Source of the DNA: JAEUTH01 sp039931675
GTDB lineage: Bacteria; Bacteroidota; Bacteroidia; AKYH767-A; OLB10
Length of the DNA stretch: 60,681 nucleotides
Direction of reading: 5' to 3'
NCBI GenBank assembly: GCA_039931675.1
Contig: JBDTRM010000038.1
Location: 1 to 60,681, forward strand
The notes beneath the pieces are model-generated. The model saw only the letters and a list, made by a program, of their open reading frames with translations. It was not told the DNA's origin and ran no database searches. The translations under genes were made by a program, and so were the position numbers. Within the stretch, counting starts at the first letter, position 1. Each line of letters opens with the position of its first letter. Below, in pieces: positions 35,266-43,276 of this stretch.

Positions 35266-36546
35266 TCAAACAGATTTCACCAAATAATAATTCTTCTTTC
35301 CTTTTTGCACCAATAAATATTTTCCATTGATGAGAGAGTCAGATTGAATAGTTGCATTTGCATCGGTTGCTTTTTCTTTGTTGATGCTTACCCCGCCAGC
35401 CTGTATCATTTTTCGGGCTTCACCACGCGAGAGGAAAATTTGTGTTTTATCACTTAGTAACTCCACTACATCTATACCAGCAGTTAATTCGCTTGCGGCA
35501 ATATCACTTTGTGGAACACCTTCAAATACCTGGAGGAATAATTCTTCGCTTAAATTTTTTAATGCTTCTGTAGTTGCCTTGCCGAATAAAATTTCAGATG
35601 CATCAACTGCCGTTTTATAATCTTCTTCCGAGTGAACACGGATAGTAATATCTTTTGCCAATTCTTTTTGAAGTAATCGTGCTGCAGGATTTACATCGTG
35701 CTCTTTTTCCAAAGATTCAATTTCATCTTTTGTTTTTACAGTAAAAATTCTGATAAAGTTTTTTACATCTTCATCACTTGCATTTAACCAGAACTGGTAA
35801 AATTTATATGATGAAGTGCGCTTTGCATCTAACCAAATATTGCCACCTTCTGTCTTGCCGAATTTTGTTCCGTCAGCTTTTTTTATCAAGGGTGTGGTTA
35901 ACGCAAAAGCTTCACCACCATCTTTTCTCCGAATCAATTCAGTGCCTGTAACTATATTTCCCCATTGGTCTGAACCTCCCATCTGAAGCATTACGTTATG
36001 ATGTTTCCACAAATAATAGAAATCATATCCTTGCACTAATTGATATGAAAATTCTGTAAACGACATTCCATTTTCCAATCGGCTTTGAACAGAATCTTTT
36101 GCCAACATGTAATTGATAGAAATATGTTTTCCAACATCACGAATAAAATCTAAGAATGTAAAATTTTTAAACCAATCATAGTTGTTTACTATTTGCGCAG
36201 CGTTTGCTTCGCTATTAAAATCCAAAAATTTTTCTAATTGTTTTTGTTGTGATGAAAGATTGTGTTGCAAAATTTCTTCACTCAATAAATTGCGCTCTGC
36301 AGATTTACCCGAAGGGTCGCCAACCATTCCCGTTGCGCCACCTACGAGTGCAATTGGCTTATGTCCGCATCGCTGAAAATGCAAGAGAATCATTATCTGC
36401 ACCAAATTTCCAACACCAAGCGAATCAGCAGTAGGGTCAAAACCGATGTAGCCACTCACCATTTGTTTGTTCAATAATTCTTCGGTGCCGGGCATTATGT
36501 CTTGAATCATTCCGCGCCACTTTAACTCTTCAATAAAATTTTTCAT
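35266..36546 (-). CDS. tyrS: Tyrosyl-tRNA synthetase
   Basis: Class I aminoacyl-tRNA synthetase of 426 residues. The Rossmann fold begins GYIGFDPTADSL, and the tyrosine-binding and ATP-site segments are ALVGGATGMVGDPSGK and QMGGSDQWGN. The KMSKS equivalent is KFGKT. An S4 RNA-binding domain closes the protein (SRGEARKMIQAGGVSI). The HIGH motif reads GVGN here (about 46-49), so the first histidine, which contacts ATP in Bacillus TyrRS, is absent. The remaining family features are intact, so I read it as a functional enzyme with a divergent motif. Confidence 0.96.
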   Translation of the reverse strand: MKNFIEELKWRGMIQDIMPGTEELLNKQMVSGYIGFDPTADSLGVGNLVQIMILLHFQRCGHKPIALVGGATGMVGDPSGKSAERNLLSEEILQHNLSSQQKQLEKFLDFNSEANAAQIVNNYDWFKNFTFLDFIRDVGKHISINYMLAKDSVQSRLENGMSFTEFSYQLVQGYDFYYLWKHHNVMLQMGGSDQWGNIVTGTELIRRKDGGEAFALTTPLIKKADGTKFGKTEGGNIWLDAKRTSSYKFYQFWLNASDEDVKNFIRIFTVKTKDEIESLEKEHDVNPAARLLQKELAKDITIRVHSEEDYKTAVDASEILFGKATTEALKNLSEELFLQVFEGVPQSDIAASELTAGIDVVELLSDKTQIFLSRGEARKMIQAGGVSINKEKATDANATIQSDSLINGKYLLVQKGKKNYYLVKSV

Positions 36547-36565
36547 GTTTTATGTTTTTGATTGA

Positions 36566-36661
36566 TGTCAGACACCTTTTCGGGTGTCAGACATCTGATG
36601 ATTATTTACTTTTCGTTGTTTGTGCAGTTATGTGTCTGACACCCAAAAAGGTGTCTGACAC
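36566..36661. repeat. Two imperfect palindromes upstream of tyrS
   Basis: TGTCAGACACC pairs with GGTGTCAGACA (36566-36593, one central A-A mismatch). GTGTCTGACACC pairs with GGTGTCTGACAC (36632-36661, one central T-T mismatch). The cores of the two hairpins are inverted copies of each other. They resemble REP-like elements of a second type. Confidence 0.75.
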
Positions 36662-36773
36662 AAGACAGGCAAATTTTGCAAGCCGCTAATGTAATAAGTT
36701 AACTATGTTTGTCGCAATTGAGAAATAGTTATCAATTTGGTTTAAGCGATCAGATTATGTTTTCCAATAAAAG

Positions 36774-36798
36774 ATTGCTTCGTTCCTCGCAATGACGA
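36774..36798. repeat. 25-base dispersed element before the epimerase gene
   Basis: A copy identical to that at 231-255, in the same orientation, ending seven bases before the epimerase ATG. The bases before the start codon are therefore largely element-derived. Confidence 0.75.
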
Positions 36799-36805
36799 AT
36801 AAAAC

Positions 36806-37804
36806 ATGATACTAATAACAGGCGGCACAGGACTTCTCGGCTCACACTTGCTTTTTGAATTGGCAAAAAAGCAGGAGAAAATTCGTGCCTTGAAACGTGT
36901 TCATTCCGATTTATCAATTGTGCAAAACGTTTTTGCTGATGCGCCTGAATTGATACAAAATATTGAATGGTTTGATTGCGATATTTTGGATACTGAAACT
37001 CTAAATCTTGTTTTTAGTGATGTTGATTTTGTTTATCACAATGCTGCAATGGTTTCATTTAATCCTAAGGATGTTGAACTTATGTTGAAGACAAATGTGG
37101 AAGGCACAGAAAATATTGTGAATCTATGTTTGAATCATCAAGTGAAAAAATTAGTTCATGCGAGTTCAGTTGCCGCACTTGGCAGGAATTTTAATTCTGA
37201 GAATATTAATGAAGAAACTCATTGGCGCACATTAAAGGAAAATTCAAATTATGCAATAAGTAAGTATGGTGCTGAACGCGAAGTGTGGCGTGGCATTGCA
37301 GAAGGACTGAATGCAGTAATTGTAAATCCTTCAATCATAATCGGGCCAGGAATATGGAATGTAAATGGTGGTGCATTGATTAAATATGTTTATGATGAAC
37401 GTATGTTTTATCCCGAAGGTTCAACAGGATTTGTTGATGTTCGCGATGTTGCGCAATGCATGATGTTATTAATGAGTAGTGAAATTACTGCCGAACGATT
37501 TGTGATTAATTCTGAAAATGTGAGTTACAAAACTTTGATGGATTGGGCAGCCGATGCATTGCATAAATCAAAATCAAAGATTAAAGTAACTCCGTTAATA
37601 AGTGAAGTTGGCTGGAGAGGAGAAAAAATTAAAAGTTTGCTCACGGGTAAAAGCCCGATGATAACAAAGGAAACAGCACGTACTTCAATGAAAAAGTATT
37701 TTTACTCGAGTCAAAAAATAAAAGCTGCAATCGGTATTAATTTTATTCCAATGAAAGAAAGTGTGGAATGGACTTGTGGAAAACTATTGCAAGAGATGAA
37801 ATAA
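36806..37804 (+). CDS. NAD-dependent epimerase/dehydratase family protein
   Basis: Extended SDR protein of 332 residues. The cofactor motif is ITGGTGLLGSHL (residues 3-14), the catalytic YxxxK is YAISK (about 149-153), and the serine is in VHASSVAALG. It resembles dihydroflavonol reductase or 3-beta-hydroxysteroid dehydrogenase-like members. No sugar-specific neighbours help to name a substrate. It stands alone between inverted repeats. Confidence 0.9.
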   Translation: MILITGGTGLLGSHLLFELAKKQEKIRALKRVHSDLSIVQNVFADAPELIQNIEWFDCDILDTETLNLVFSDVDFVYHNAAMVSFNPKDVELMLKTNVEGTENIVNLCLNHQVKKLVHASSVAALGRNFNSENINEETHWRTLKENSNYAISKYGAEREVWRGIAEGLNAVIVNPSIIIGPGIWNVNGGALIKYVYDERMFYPEGSTGFVDVRDVAQCMMLLMSSEITAERFVINSENVSYKTLMDWAADALHKSKSKIKVTPLISEVGWRGEKIKSLLTGKSPMITKETARTSMKKYFYSSQKIKAAIGINFIPMKESVEWTCGKLLQEMK

Positions 37805-37851
37805 AATTGTTTTTTAATTTGAAGCTGAAAAGGCAGTTGTAGCTTTCAAAA

Positions 37852-37928
37852 GATTGCTTCGGAAGCTGCGCAACCTCGCAATGACGAGTTCCCATATTCC
37901 CATATTTCCTTATTTCCCCAACACCCAA
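37852..37928. repeat. Dispersed element and word repeat after DUF4296
   Basis: A variant of the 25-base element (37852-37886, with a 10-base insert) is followed by iterated words, CCCATATTCCCATATTTCC and CCCAACACCCAATCCC. The words resemble an inverted copy of the bases that encode the DUF4296 signal peptide at 38237-38298. Confidence 0.65.
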
Positions 37929-37931
37929 TCC

Positions 37932-38309
37932 CTAATTAGCAACTTCACTCTGCTTTTTACTCAACTGATTAATCACTTCTTCGTACACTTTATCGAGTAG
38001 TTCAGGATGTTGTGAGTACCAATCCATACTGTGTTTATATTTTGCGGAAGTGATTTTATGTTTTTCAAAAACGAACTTGTAATAAGAGGCCGTAAAATCA
38101 GAAGCGTTTTTTCCAATGGTAGCTTGTTGTGTCAATGCAGCTTCTGCTATCTGCACATCTGTAAGCAGAGCAATCATTTCCTTTTTCTTTAAAACATCAG
38201 CAGGAATTTCAACTGCTTTCTTTTTACAGGAGGAAAAGGAAATAAGGAAATAGGGGAATAGGGTTATAAGGAGATATGGAAATAGGGAGATATGGAAAAA
38301 CTTTTTCAT
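37932..38309 (-). CDS. DUF4296 lipoprotein
   Basis: Protein of 125 residues of the DUF4296 family, known only from Bacteroidota. The signal peptide is unusual: it repeats FPYLL- and FPYFL-like phrases and ends at a lipobox, SFSSC, with Cys28 as the likely lipid anchor. The bases that encode it (38237-38298) are made of the same CCATATTTCC words as the intergenic repeat at 37890-37925, in inverted orientation. The conserved domain is at about 40-120 (MIALLTDVQIAEAALTQQ, SAKYKHSMDWYSQHPELLD). It starts three bases after the pyrC stop codon, so the two are likely translated together. Function unknown. Confidence 0.88.
   Translation of the reverse strand: MKKFFHISLFPYLLITLFPYFLISFSSCKKKAVEIPADVLKKKEMIALLTDVQIAEAALTQQATIGKNASDFTASYYKFVFEKHKITSAKYKHSMDWYSQHPELLDKVYEEVINQLSKKQSEVAN
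38237..38298 (-). repeat. Word repeat within the DUF4296 signal-peptide coding region
   Basis: Read in the gene direction, the bases iterate CCATATCTCCCTATTTCC and CCCTATTTCCTTATTTCC. They resemble the spacer repeats at 22262-22318 and 37890-37925 more than they resemble coding sequence. Confidence 0.7.
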
Positions 38310-38312
38310 GTT

Positions 38313-39653
38313 TTAATTTCTGTTGAATAATAATCGTTGACCGTTTATGCCTTCAAATATTTTACCGTTGTCATAAATTAAATTTCCATTAACGAAAGTA
38401 TGCGTTACACTTGATTGAAAAGTTGTGCCTTCAAAAGGTGACCAGCCACATTTGTATAACAAATTTGATTTTTCAACTGTTTGAGGTTTGTTCAGATTAA
38501 CCAAAACCACATCAGCAGCGTAGCCCTCACGAATGTAACCCCGGTTTTTAATTTGAAAACATTCAGCAACAGCATGACTCATTTTTTCTACGATGCGTTC
38601 TAAAGAGATTTTCTGTTGATGATATAATTCTAACATCGCAACTAATGCATGTTGCACTAATGGTCCGCCACCTGGTGCTTTAAAATAAGATTGTTGTTTT
38701 TCTTCAATAGTGTGTGGTGCATGGTCGGTTGCAATAATGTCAATGTGATTATCCAACACACCTTTTAAAATTGCGTCTCGGTCTGCTTTGGTTTTTATTG
38801 CAGGATTCCATTTGATAAAATTTCCTTTTGCTTCATAATCTTCATCACTGAACCAAAGATGATGAATACATGCTTCGGCAGTAATTCTTTTTTTTGAAAG
38901 TGGAATTGAATTATCAAATAATGAAATTTCTTTTGCTGTTGAAATATGTAAAATGTGTAATCGTGTATTGTATTTTTTTGCAAGACCAACTGCGAGTGAT
39001 GAACTCTTGTAACACGCTTCGGCACTGCGAATGATTGGATGGTATTTTACCGGGAAATCGTTTCCTAACATTTCTTTAAACTCAGCCATGTTTTTCCTGA
39101 TAGTTGCTTCATCTTCGCAATGAGTAGCAATGAGCATTGGTGATTTTGAAAAAATTCCTTCTAAGGTTTTTTCATTGTCCACTAACATATCTCCGGTTGA
39201 CGAACCCATAAAAATTTTTATCCCGCAAACATTTTGATGATTGGTTTTTAAAACTTCTTCAATGTTATTGTTTGAAGCTCCCATGAAAAAGGAAAAATTG
39301 GCAAGGGAATTTTTAGATGCAATCTGATACTTATCTTCCAACAATTCCTGTGTCAAAGTATTGGGAACGGTATTCGGCATCTCCATAAAACTTGTAATTC
39401 CGCCAGCAACAGCAGCGCGCGATTCGCTAAAAATATTTCCCTTATGTGTCAAGCCAGGTTCGCGAAAATGCACCTGGTCATCAATACAACCCGGAAATAA
39501 ATGCAAGCCTTCTGCATTAATTTCTTTGGCACCAGCACTATTTGAAATTGAAGAATCAATTTTTTCAATCACACCATTGCTTAACAAAACATCGGAAGAA
39601 AAAATTTTTCCTTCGTTTACTATTATAGCGTTTTTGATTATGGTTTTATTCAT
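38313..39653 (-). CDS. pyrC: Dihydroorotase
   Basis: Amidohydrolase of 446 residues that closes carbamoyl-aspartate to dihydroorotate in pyrimidine synthesis. The metal-site region reads DDQVHFREPGLTHKG (about 56-70); the first histidine of the usual HxH pair is glutamine. I recall this as a common feature in Bacteroidota dihydroorotases. Further metal ligands are in LHILHIST and in ATDHAPHTIEEK. The family-typical AGGITSFMEMPNT is intact. The DUF4296 gene follows after three bases. Confidence 0.93.
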   Translation of the reverse strand: MNKTIIKNAIIVNEGKIFSSDVLLSNGVIEKIDSSISNSAGAKEINAEGLHLFPGCIDDQVHFREPGLTHKGNIFSESRAAVAGGITSFMEMPNTVPNTLTQELLEDKYQIASKNSLANFSFFMGASNNNIEEVLKTNHQNVCGIKIFMGSSTGDMLVDNEKTLEGIFSKSPMLIATHCEDEATIRKNMAEFKEMLGNDFPVKYHPIIRSAEACYKSSSLAVGLAKKYNTRLHILHISTAKEISLFDNSIPLSKKRITAEACIHHLWFSDEDYEAKGNFIKWNPAIKTKADRDAILKGVLDNHIDIIATDHAPHTIEEKQQSYFKAPGGGPLVQHALVAMLELYHQQKISLERIVEKMSHAVAECFQIKNRGYIREGYAADVVLVNLNKPQTVEKSNLLYKCGWSPFEGTTFQSSVTHTFVNGNLIYDNGKIFEGINGQRLLFNRN

Positions 39654-39663
39654 TCATTAAAAT

Positions 39664-39671
39664 TATCTTTG
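39664..39671 (+). promoter_or_regulatory. Candidate -7 element of small paralogue C
   Basis: TATCTTTG matches TAnnTTTG exactly, 38 bases before the ATG at 39710. A suitable -33 TTG is not obvious. The site lies in the 56-base gap between two divergent genes. Confidence 0.4.
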
Positions 39672-39709
39672 TCAAAGTAAAGGTTAAAAATATCAGACAT
39701 CAAATTAAC

Positions 39710-39916
39710 ATGAAAATTCAACAAGACAAATTCACAAATCTTCAGCTTCAGCTTTTGAAGCTTTATTCTTATCAAGTTGATGAAAAAGATTTGATGACAA
39801 TTAAATTTTTTCTCGGAAATTATTTTGCCAATAAGGCGATTGAAGAAGCTGATAAGGTTTGGGATAGAAAGGGATATAATGCTTATACAATCAAGCAATG
39901 GTTAAAGGAGAAATAA
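39710..39916 (+). CDS. Small paralogue C (68 aa)
   Basis: Third member of the small family seen at 34755 and 35000. TNLQLQLLKLYSYQVDEKDL aligns with NLQIELMKVFRYELDEKQ of paralogue B, and EEADKVWDRKGYNAYTIKQW aligns with EEMDKVWKEKGWTDETIKQF. It lacks the EHMRTPYK end. Its neighbour on the opposite strand is the DUF2283 protein, another family linked to toxin-antitoxin-like pairs. No toxin is recognisable, so the role is open. Confidence 0.75.
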   Translation: MKIQQDKFTNLQLQLLKLYSYQVDEKDLMTIKFFLGNYFANKAIEEADKVWDRKGYNAYTIKQWLKEK

Positions 39917-39952
39917 TAATTGGATAGTTTATTTAATTTTTTTCGGTTTAGC

Positions 39953-40165
39953 TCAACTTGACCTTTTAATATGAAATTCAACAGAGCACAAAGCATTAAG
40001 CTCTACATTTTTTGAAGCATTTATTATTTCAATTCCAACAATTTTATCATCTTCATTCATGTCTAACACAACATCATCGCTAATGCGCCTGTTGATAATA
40101 TCTGATTTGTTCTTGTTTAGACTTATGTAAAGCAAATCCGTTTTCGAATCATAATTTATCACCAT
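39953..40165 (-). CDS. DUF2283 family protein
   Basis: Protein of 70 residues with the DUF2283 pattern: INYDSKTDLLYISL near the start, then RRISDDVVLDMNEDDKIVGIEIINAS. The fold is a short beta-sheet. In other genomes the family often sits beside DUF4258 proteins in pairs that look like toxin-antitoxin systems. No DUF4258 gene is present here, so it may be an orphan. It is convergent with small paralogue C. Confidence 0.85.
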   Translation of the reverse strand: MVINYDSKTDLLYISLNKNKSDIINRRISDDVVLDMNEDDKIVGIEIINASKNVELNALCSVEFHIKRSS

Positions 40166-40180
40166 ATTCTTTATTCCAAT

Positions 40181-40507
40181 TTAACTAACTTTTTTCTCAA
40201 ACCTCATTCTCAACCGTTCCACAGGCTTGTCATTTTCCAAATGACTTTCTACAATTTCTGCAACATCATTTAATTGCACATTTACATACCATACAGCTTC
40301 AGGATAAACAACTACTGTTGGTCCGAAATCGCAAATGTCAAAGCAACCTGTTTTTTGGGCGCGCATTTCTGTGTTTAGGTTTTTTTCTTTTATCAGTCTT
40401 TTAAATTCGCTCACTAAAGCTAAACCGTGTGCTTCGCCACAACTTCTTTTAGCTGCATCTTCAGCGCGTTGATTGGTACAAATGAAAACGTGTTTTGTAT
40501 ATTTCAT
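40181..40507 (-). CDS. 2Fe-2S thioredoxin-like ferredoxin
   Basis: Protein of 108 residues from the ATG at 40507 (a start at 40549 adds 14 residues without conservation). It has the thioredoxin-like 2Fe-2S fold: VFICTNQR at the start, CGEAHG (about 24), then KTGCFDICDFGPTVVVYPE (about 58-76) with the last two cluster cysteines. Homologues carry electrons in poorly characterised pathways. The DUF421 gene is divergent, 88 bases away. Confidence 0.9.
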   Translation of the reverse strand: MKYTKHVFICTNQRAEDAAKRSCGEAHGLALVSEFKRLIKEKNLNTEMRAQKTGCFDICDFGPTVVVYPEAVWYVNVQLNDVAEIVESHLENDKPVERLRMRFEKKVS

Positions 40508-40595
40508 AAAATAGTTTTGTCTCTTAATCTTGTGGCTGCAAAAGTTCAAAAACTTTCGCAGTGTGCAACAAACAATTACTTTCGGAAAAAAAATA

Positions 40596-41165
40596 ATGGA
40601 TAATAATCATTTGATTTCTGTTTTACTTGATGCGACTAATGCGAAGTCCAGTTCAGAATTTTTATTCATAGCGATGCGAACGGTTGCAATTTATCTTTTC
40701 ATCATAACAGCAATAAGGATTTCGGGTAAAAAGGAACTGGCGCAACTTTCAGTTGTTGACCTTGTATTTATCATGCTCATCAGCAATTCAGTTCAGAATG
40801 CAATGGTTGGCGAAATGAACGATTTTTACATCGGACTTGTTTCTGCATCAGCATTGTTCATTCTTAATTATGTAATTAAAATTATCTTTTTTAAGAACAG
40901 GAAGATTTCAAATTTAATATTGGGAAGCCCTGTGATGCTCATACATAAGGGCGTTGTAATTACTGAGCATTTAAAAAGTGAAAGAATCTCATTGGAGGAA
41001 TTAGAAACCGCTGCGCGTGAACACGGTGAAGAAGATTTAAAAAAGGTTGACCTTGCAGTTTTAGAAACTGATGGAAGCATTAGTATTATGAGTAAAGATT
41101 TTCATCATCAAACCAACCGTAAAAGAAAGCACTCAAAAGAATTACCATCTTCAACAAGCAACTGA
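40596..41165 (+). CDS. DUF421 (YetF-like) membrane protein
   Basis: Protein of 189 residues from the ATG at 40596, with three membrane segments (about 25-45, 53-72 and 76-97) and a small cytoplasmic domain (LEELETAAREHGEEDLKKVD, then VLETDGSISIM). This is the DUF421/YetF pattern. The role of the family is not settled. It is followed after 18 bases by an exported predicted outer-membrane protein on the same strand. Confidence 0.88.
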   Translation: MDNNHLISVLLDATNAKSSSEFLFIAMRTVAIYLFIITAIRISGKKELAQLSVVDLVFIMLISNSVQNAMVGEMNDFYIGLVSASALFILNYVIKIIFFKNRKISNLILGSPVMLIHKGVVITEHLKSERISLEELETAAREHGEEDLKKVDLAVLETDGSISIMSKDFHHQTNRKRKHSKELPSSTSN

Positions 41166-41183
41166 TAATTGATTTGAAAATCT

Positions 41184-42185
41184 ATGTTTCGAAAAATCAC
41201 TCTTATTTTTTCTTTATCAGTTTTTGTTGTGACTTATTCATTTGCGCAATTTCATAATGAAAAATTTTTACGCTCCAAACTTTCACTGTCTTACGAAAAC
41301 CAACCGGAACGGGACTTTTCAACCATTGATTCAAAATACAAATCAGTTAAATATGCAATGGGTTTTAAATTACCATTGTTGAACAGGGTAGGCAAAGGAG
41401 GAGACCAAGGTGCTTTTAAATTAACGGGCTTGGTATTTAATTTGAAAGCAAGCCGAACTGATCAGGAGATAACTTTCTTAAATGAAAATCACAGATTGTA
41501 TCATGCAGGTGGAGGCTTGGATTTTATTTATTTCCCCGGGAGGAAAATTTTATACCTCGCAAATTTTAATGTAAATATTTTCCAGGATAATTATGTGAGT
41601 GGTTCGCCCGATTTTCGTTACACCGGATTTTTTCTCATGAATTACAAAGCAAGTAAAATTGTTTCGCTTAAAGCGGGATTGTCTTATTCATTCTTATTCG
41701 GTCGCGGAGTGCCGCTGCCATTAATTGGTGCAGGTTTTCATTTTAAATCGGGAACTAACATCAATATTTTATTGCCTTACTATTTCAGTGTTGCACAAAA
41801 ATTGAATTCGCAATCAGTACTTACACTTTCATTAAAGCCAGATGGTTCGGTTTATGATTTTGCCAATAAAGGAAACTTTATTGGTTACGATCCGGTGGTG
41901 CAACTTCGTCAGCGTTGTTTTAAAATAGCATTGAATTATGCAATTGAGTTTAATGAAAACGTAAAATTTTTTATTGAAGGAGGATTGATTGGCAATACAA
42001 CTGTTTCATTCAGTGATGCAAAAATTACTGATAAGGAAACTTTTTTCGAAGCCGATGTTGACAATGGATTTTTTGGAAAAGCAGGTTTCATTTTCTCTTT
42101 TGGCGAAGCTCCAAAATGGGGAAAACAAAACGGTGTAAACTTTATGCTCGATTATGATGTTAATGATACGGAGATGAAAGAATAA
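41184..42185 (+). CDS. Predicted outer-membrane beta-barrel protein
   Basis: I do not recognise a named family. The protein has 333 residues and begins with a signal peptide (MFRKITLIFSLSVFVVTYSFAQ). The rest is rich in alternating polar and apolar residues with aromatic ends, such as HAGGGLDFIYFPGRKILYLA and GFFLMNYKASKIVSLKAGLS, as in outer-membrane beta-barrels. The last residues are not the usual aromatic C-terminus, since MLDYDVNDTEMKE ends the protein. It probably shares a transcript with DUF421. Confidence 0.65.
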   Translation: MFRKITLIFSLSVFVVTYSFAQFHNEKFLRSKLSLSYENQPERDFSTIDSKYKSVKYAMGFKLPLLNRVGKGGDQGAFKLTGLVFNLKASRTDQEITFLNENHRLYHAGGGLDFIYFPGRKILYLANFNVNIFQDNYVSGSPDFRYTGFFLMNYKASKIVSLKAGLSYSFLFGRGVPLPLIGAGFHFKSGTNINILLPYYFSVAQKLNSQSVLTLSLKPDGSVYDFANKGNFIGYDPVVQLRQRCFKIALNYAIEFNENVKFFIEGGLIGNTTVSFSDAKITDKETFFEADVDNGFFGKAGFIFSFGEAPKWGKQNGVNFMLDYDVNDTEMKE

Positions 42186-42222
42186 CCCGAGTATTTGTCA
42201 TCCTTAGCAAAGCACCGAGAGT

Positions 42223-42254
42223 GTCATCCTGAGCGAAGCGAAAGGAACTTTCTC
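42223..42254. repeat. Dispersed GTCATCCTGAGCG-type element
   Basis: The bases begin GTCATCCTGAGCGAAGCG and end GGAACTTTCTCC. A degenerate copy (TGTCATCCTTAGCAAAGC) precedes it at 42197. A related but different version, inverted, lies inside the coding region of the T9SS gene at 51518-51545. Confidence 0.65.
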
Positions 42255-42359
42255 CATAAGTAGTAGGTACCCCATTTGAAGAAAGATTTTTCTTCCGACA
42301 CATCGGAATCAACAGGACAACACCATCAAAATTTGGCTCCGAACAACTCAAATACTTAA

Positions 42360-43262
42360 ATGAAAAAAATTCTAATTGCAGGTGGAAGCGGATTAATCGG
42401 TTCAAGGTTAACTGAAATGCTTTTGCAAAAAGGTTATTCAGTTTCACACCTTAGCCGCAAAGCAGGAAATAAAAATGGTGTTGAAGTTTTTGAATGGAAT
42501 ATTGATTCGCATAATGTTGATGCGAATGCATTTAAGGGCGTAGATACTATTATAAACCTTGCAGGTGCAGGCATTGCAGACAAAGCGTGGACGGCATCGC
42601 GCATGAAAGAAATAATTGATAGCCGGAAAAATGCTGCTCAAACTATTTTCAATTTTTTGAAAAATAATCCTAACCAGGTTACAAATTACATTGGTGCATC
42701 TGCAATTGGTTATTACGGAAATCTCACTAAACATAATTTAGCAGAAGAGGATATTTATAATGAAAAAGATTTCATGACCGATTGCTGCACGCAGTGGGAA
42801 GATGCGCATCATCAAATCAGCACACTCAATATCAGGACAACAATTTTTCGAATAGGAATTGTTCTTTCAACTAAAGGTGGAGCACTGAAAGAAATGATGA
42901 ATCCATTTAAGTTTTTTACCGGAGCATATTTTGGTGATGGAAATATTATGACTTCATGGATTCACATTGATGATTTATGCGAAGCAATTATTTACACAAT
43001 TGAAAATAAAAGTATAGAAGGTGTTTACAATGCTGTTGCATCAAATCCTGTAACCAATAAAGAACTGATTAAGGCCATCTCAAAAATAAAAACCACTTTA
43101 ATAATAATGCCTGTACCAAAATTTGTTTTGCAGATCATGTTAGGCAAAAGACATGTTATTCTTTTTCAAAGTTTGCATGTATCGAATAAAAAAATTCTGA
43201 TTACGAGTTTTAAATTTAAGTTTGAAAAAATAAATGAGGCTTTAACAGATTTGTTAAAATAA
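42360..43262 (+). CDS. TIGR01777-type NAD-dependent epimerase
   Basis: SDR-like protein of 300 residues of the TIGR01777 family (related to E. coli YfcH). The cofactor motif is IAGGSGLIGSRL (residues 5-16). NLAGAGIADKAWT (about 68-80), GASAIGYYG (about 113-121) and SWIHIDDLCEAI (about 199-210) are family marks. It is followed after 14 bases by the photolyase, a neighbourhood I have seen in other Bacteroidota. The substrate is not known. Confidence 0.92.
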   Translation: MKKILIAGGSGLIGSRLTEMLLQKGYSVSHLSRKAGNKNGVEVFEWNIDSHNVDANAFKGVDTIINLAGAGIADKAWTASRMKEIIDSRKNAAQTIFNFLKNNPNQVTNYIGASAIGYYGNLTKHNLAEEDIYNEKDFMTDCCTQWEDAHHQISTLNIRTTIFRIGIVLSTKGGALKEMMNPFKFFTGAYFGDGNIMTSWIHIDDLCEAIIYTIENKSIEGVYNAVASNPVTNKELIKAISKIKTTLIIMPVPKFVLQIMLGKRHVILFQSLHVSNKKILITSFKFKFEKINEALTDLLK

Positions 43263-43276
43263 ACTTCCCGATTATC

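Noticed and set aside
38313..39653. Missing first histidine of the HxH metal site in dihydroorotase (DDQVHFREPG), as a sign of an inactive enzyme
   Set aside because: I recall the same DDQVHF text in many Bacteroidota dihydroorotases, so it is probably a lineage trait.
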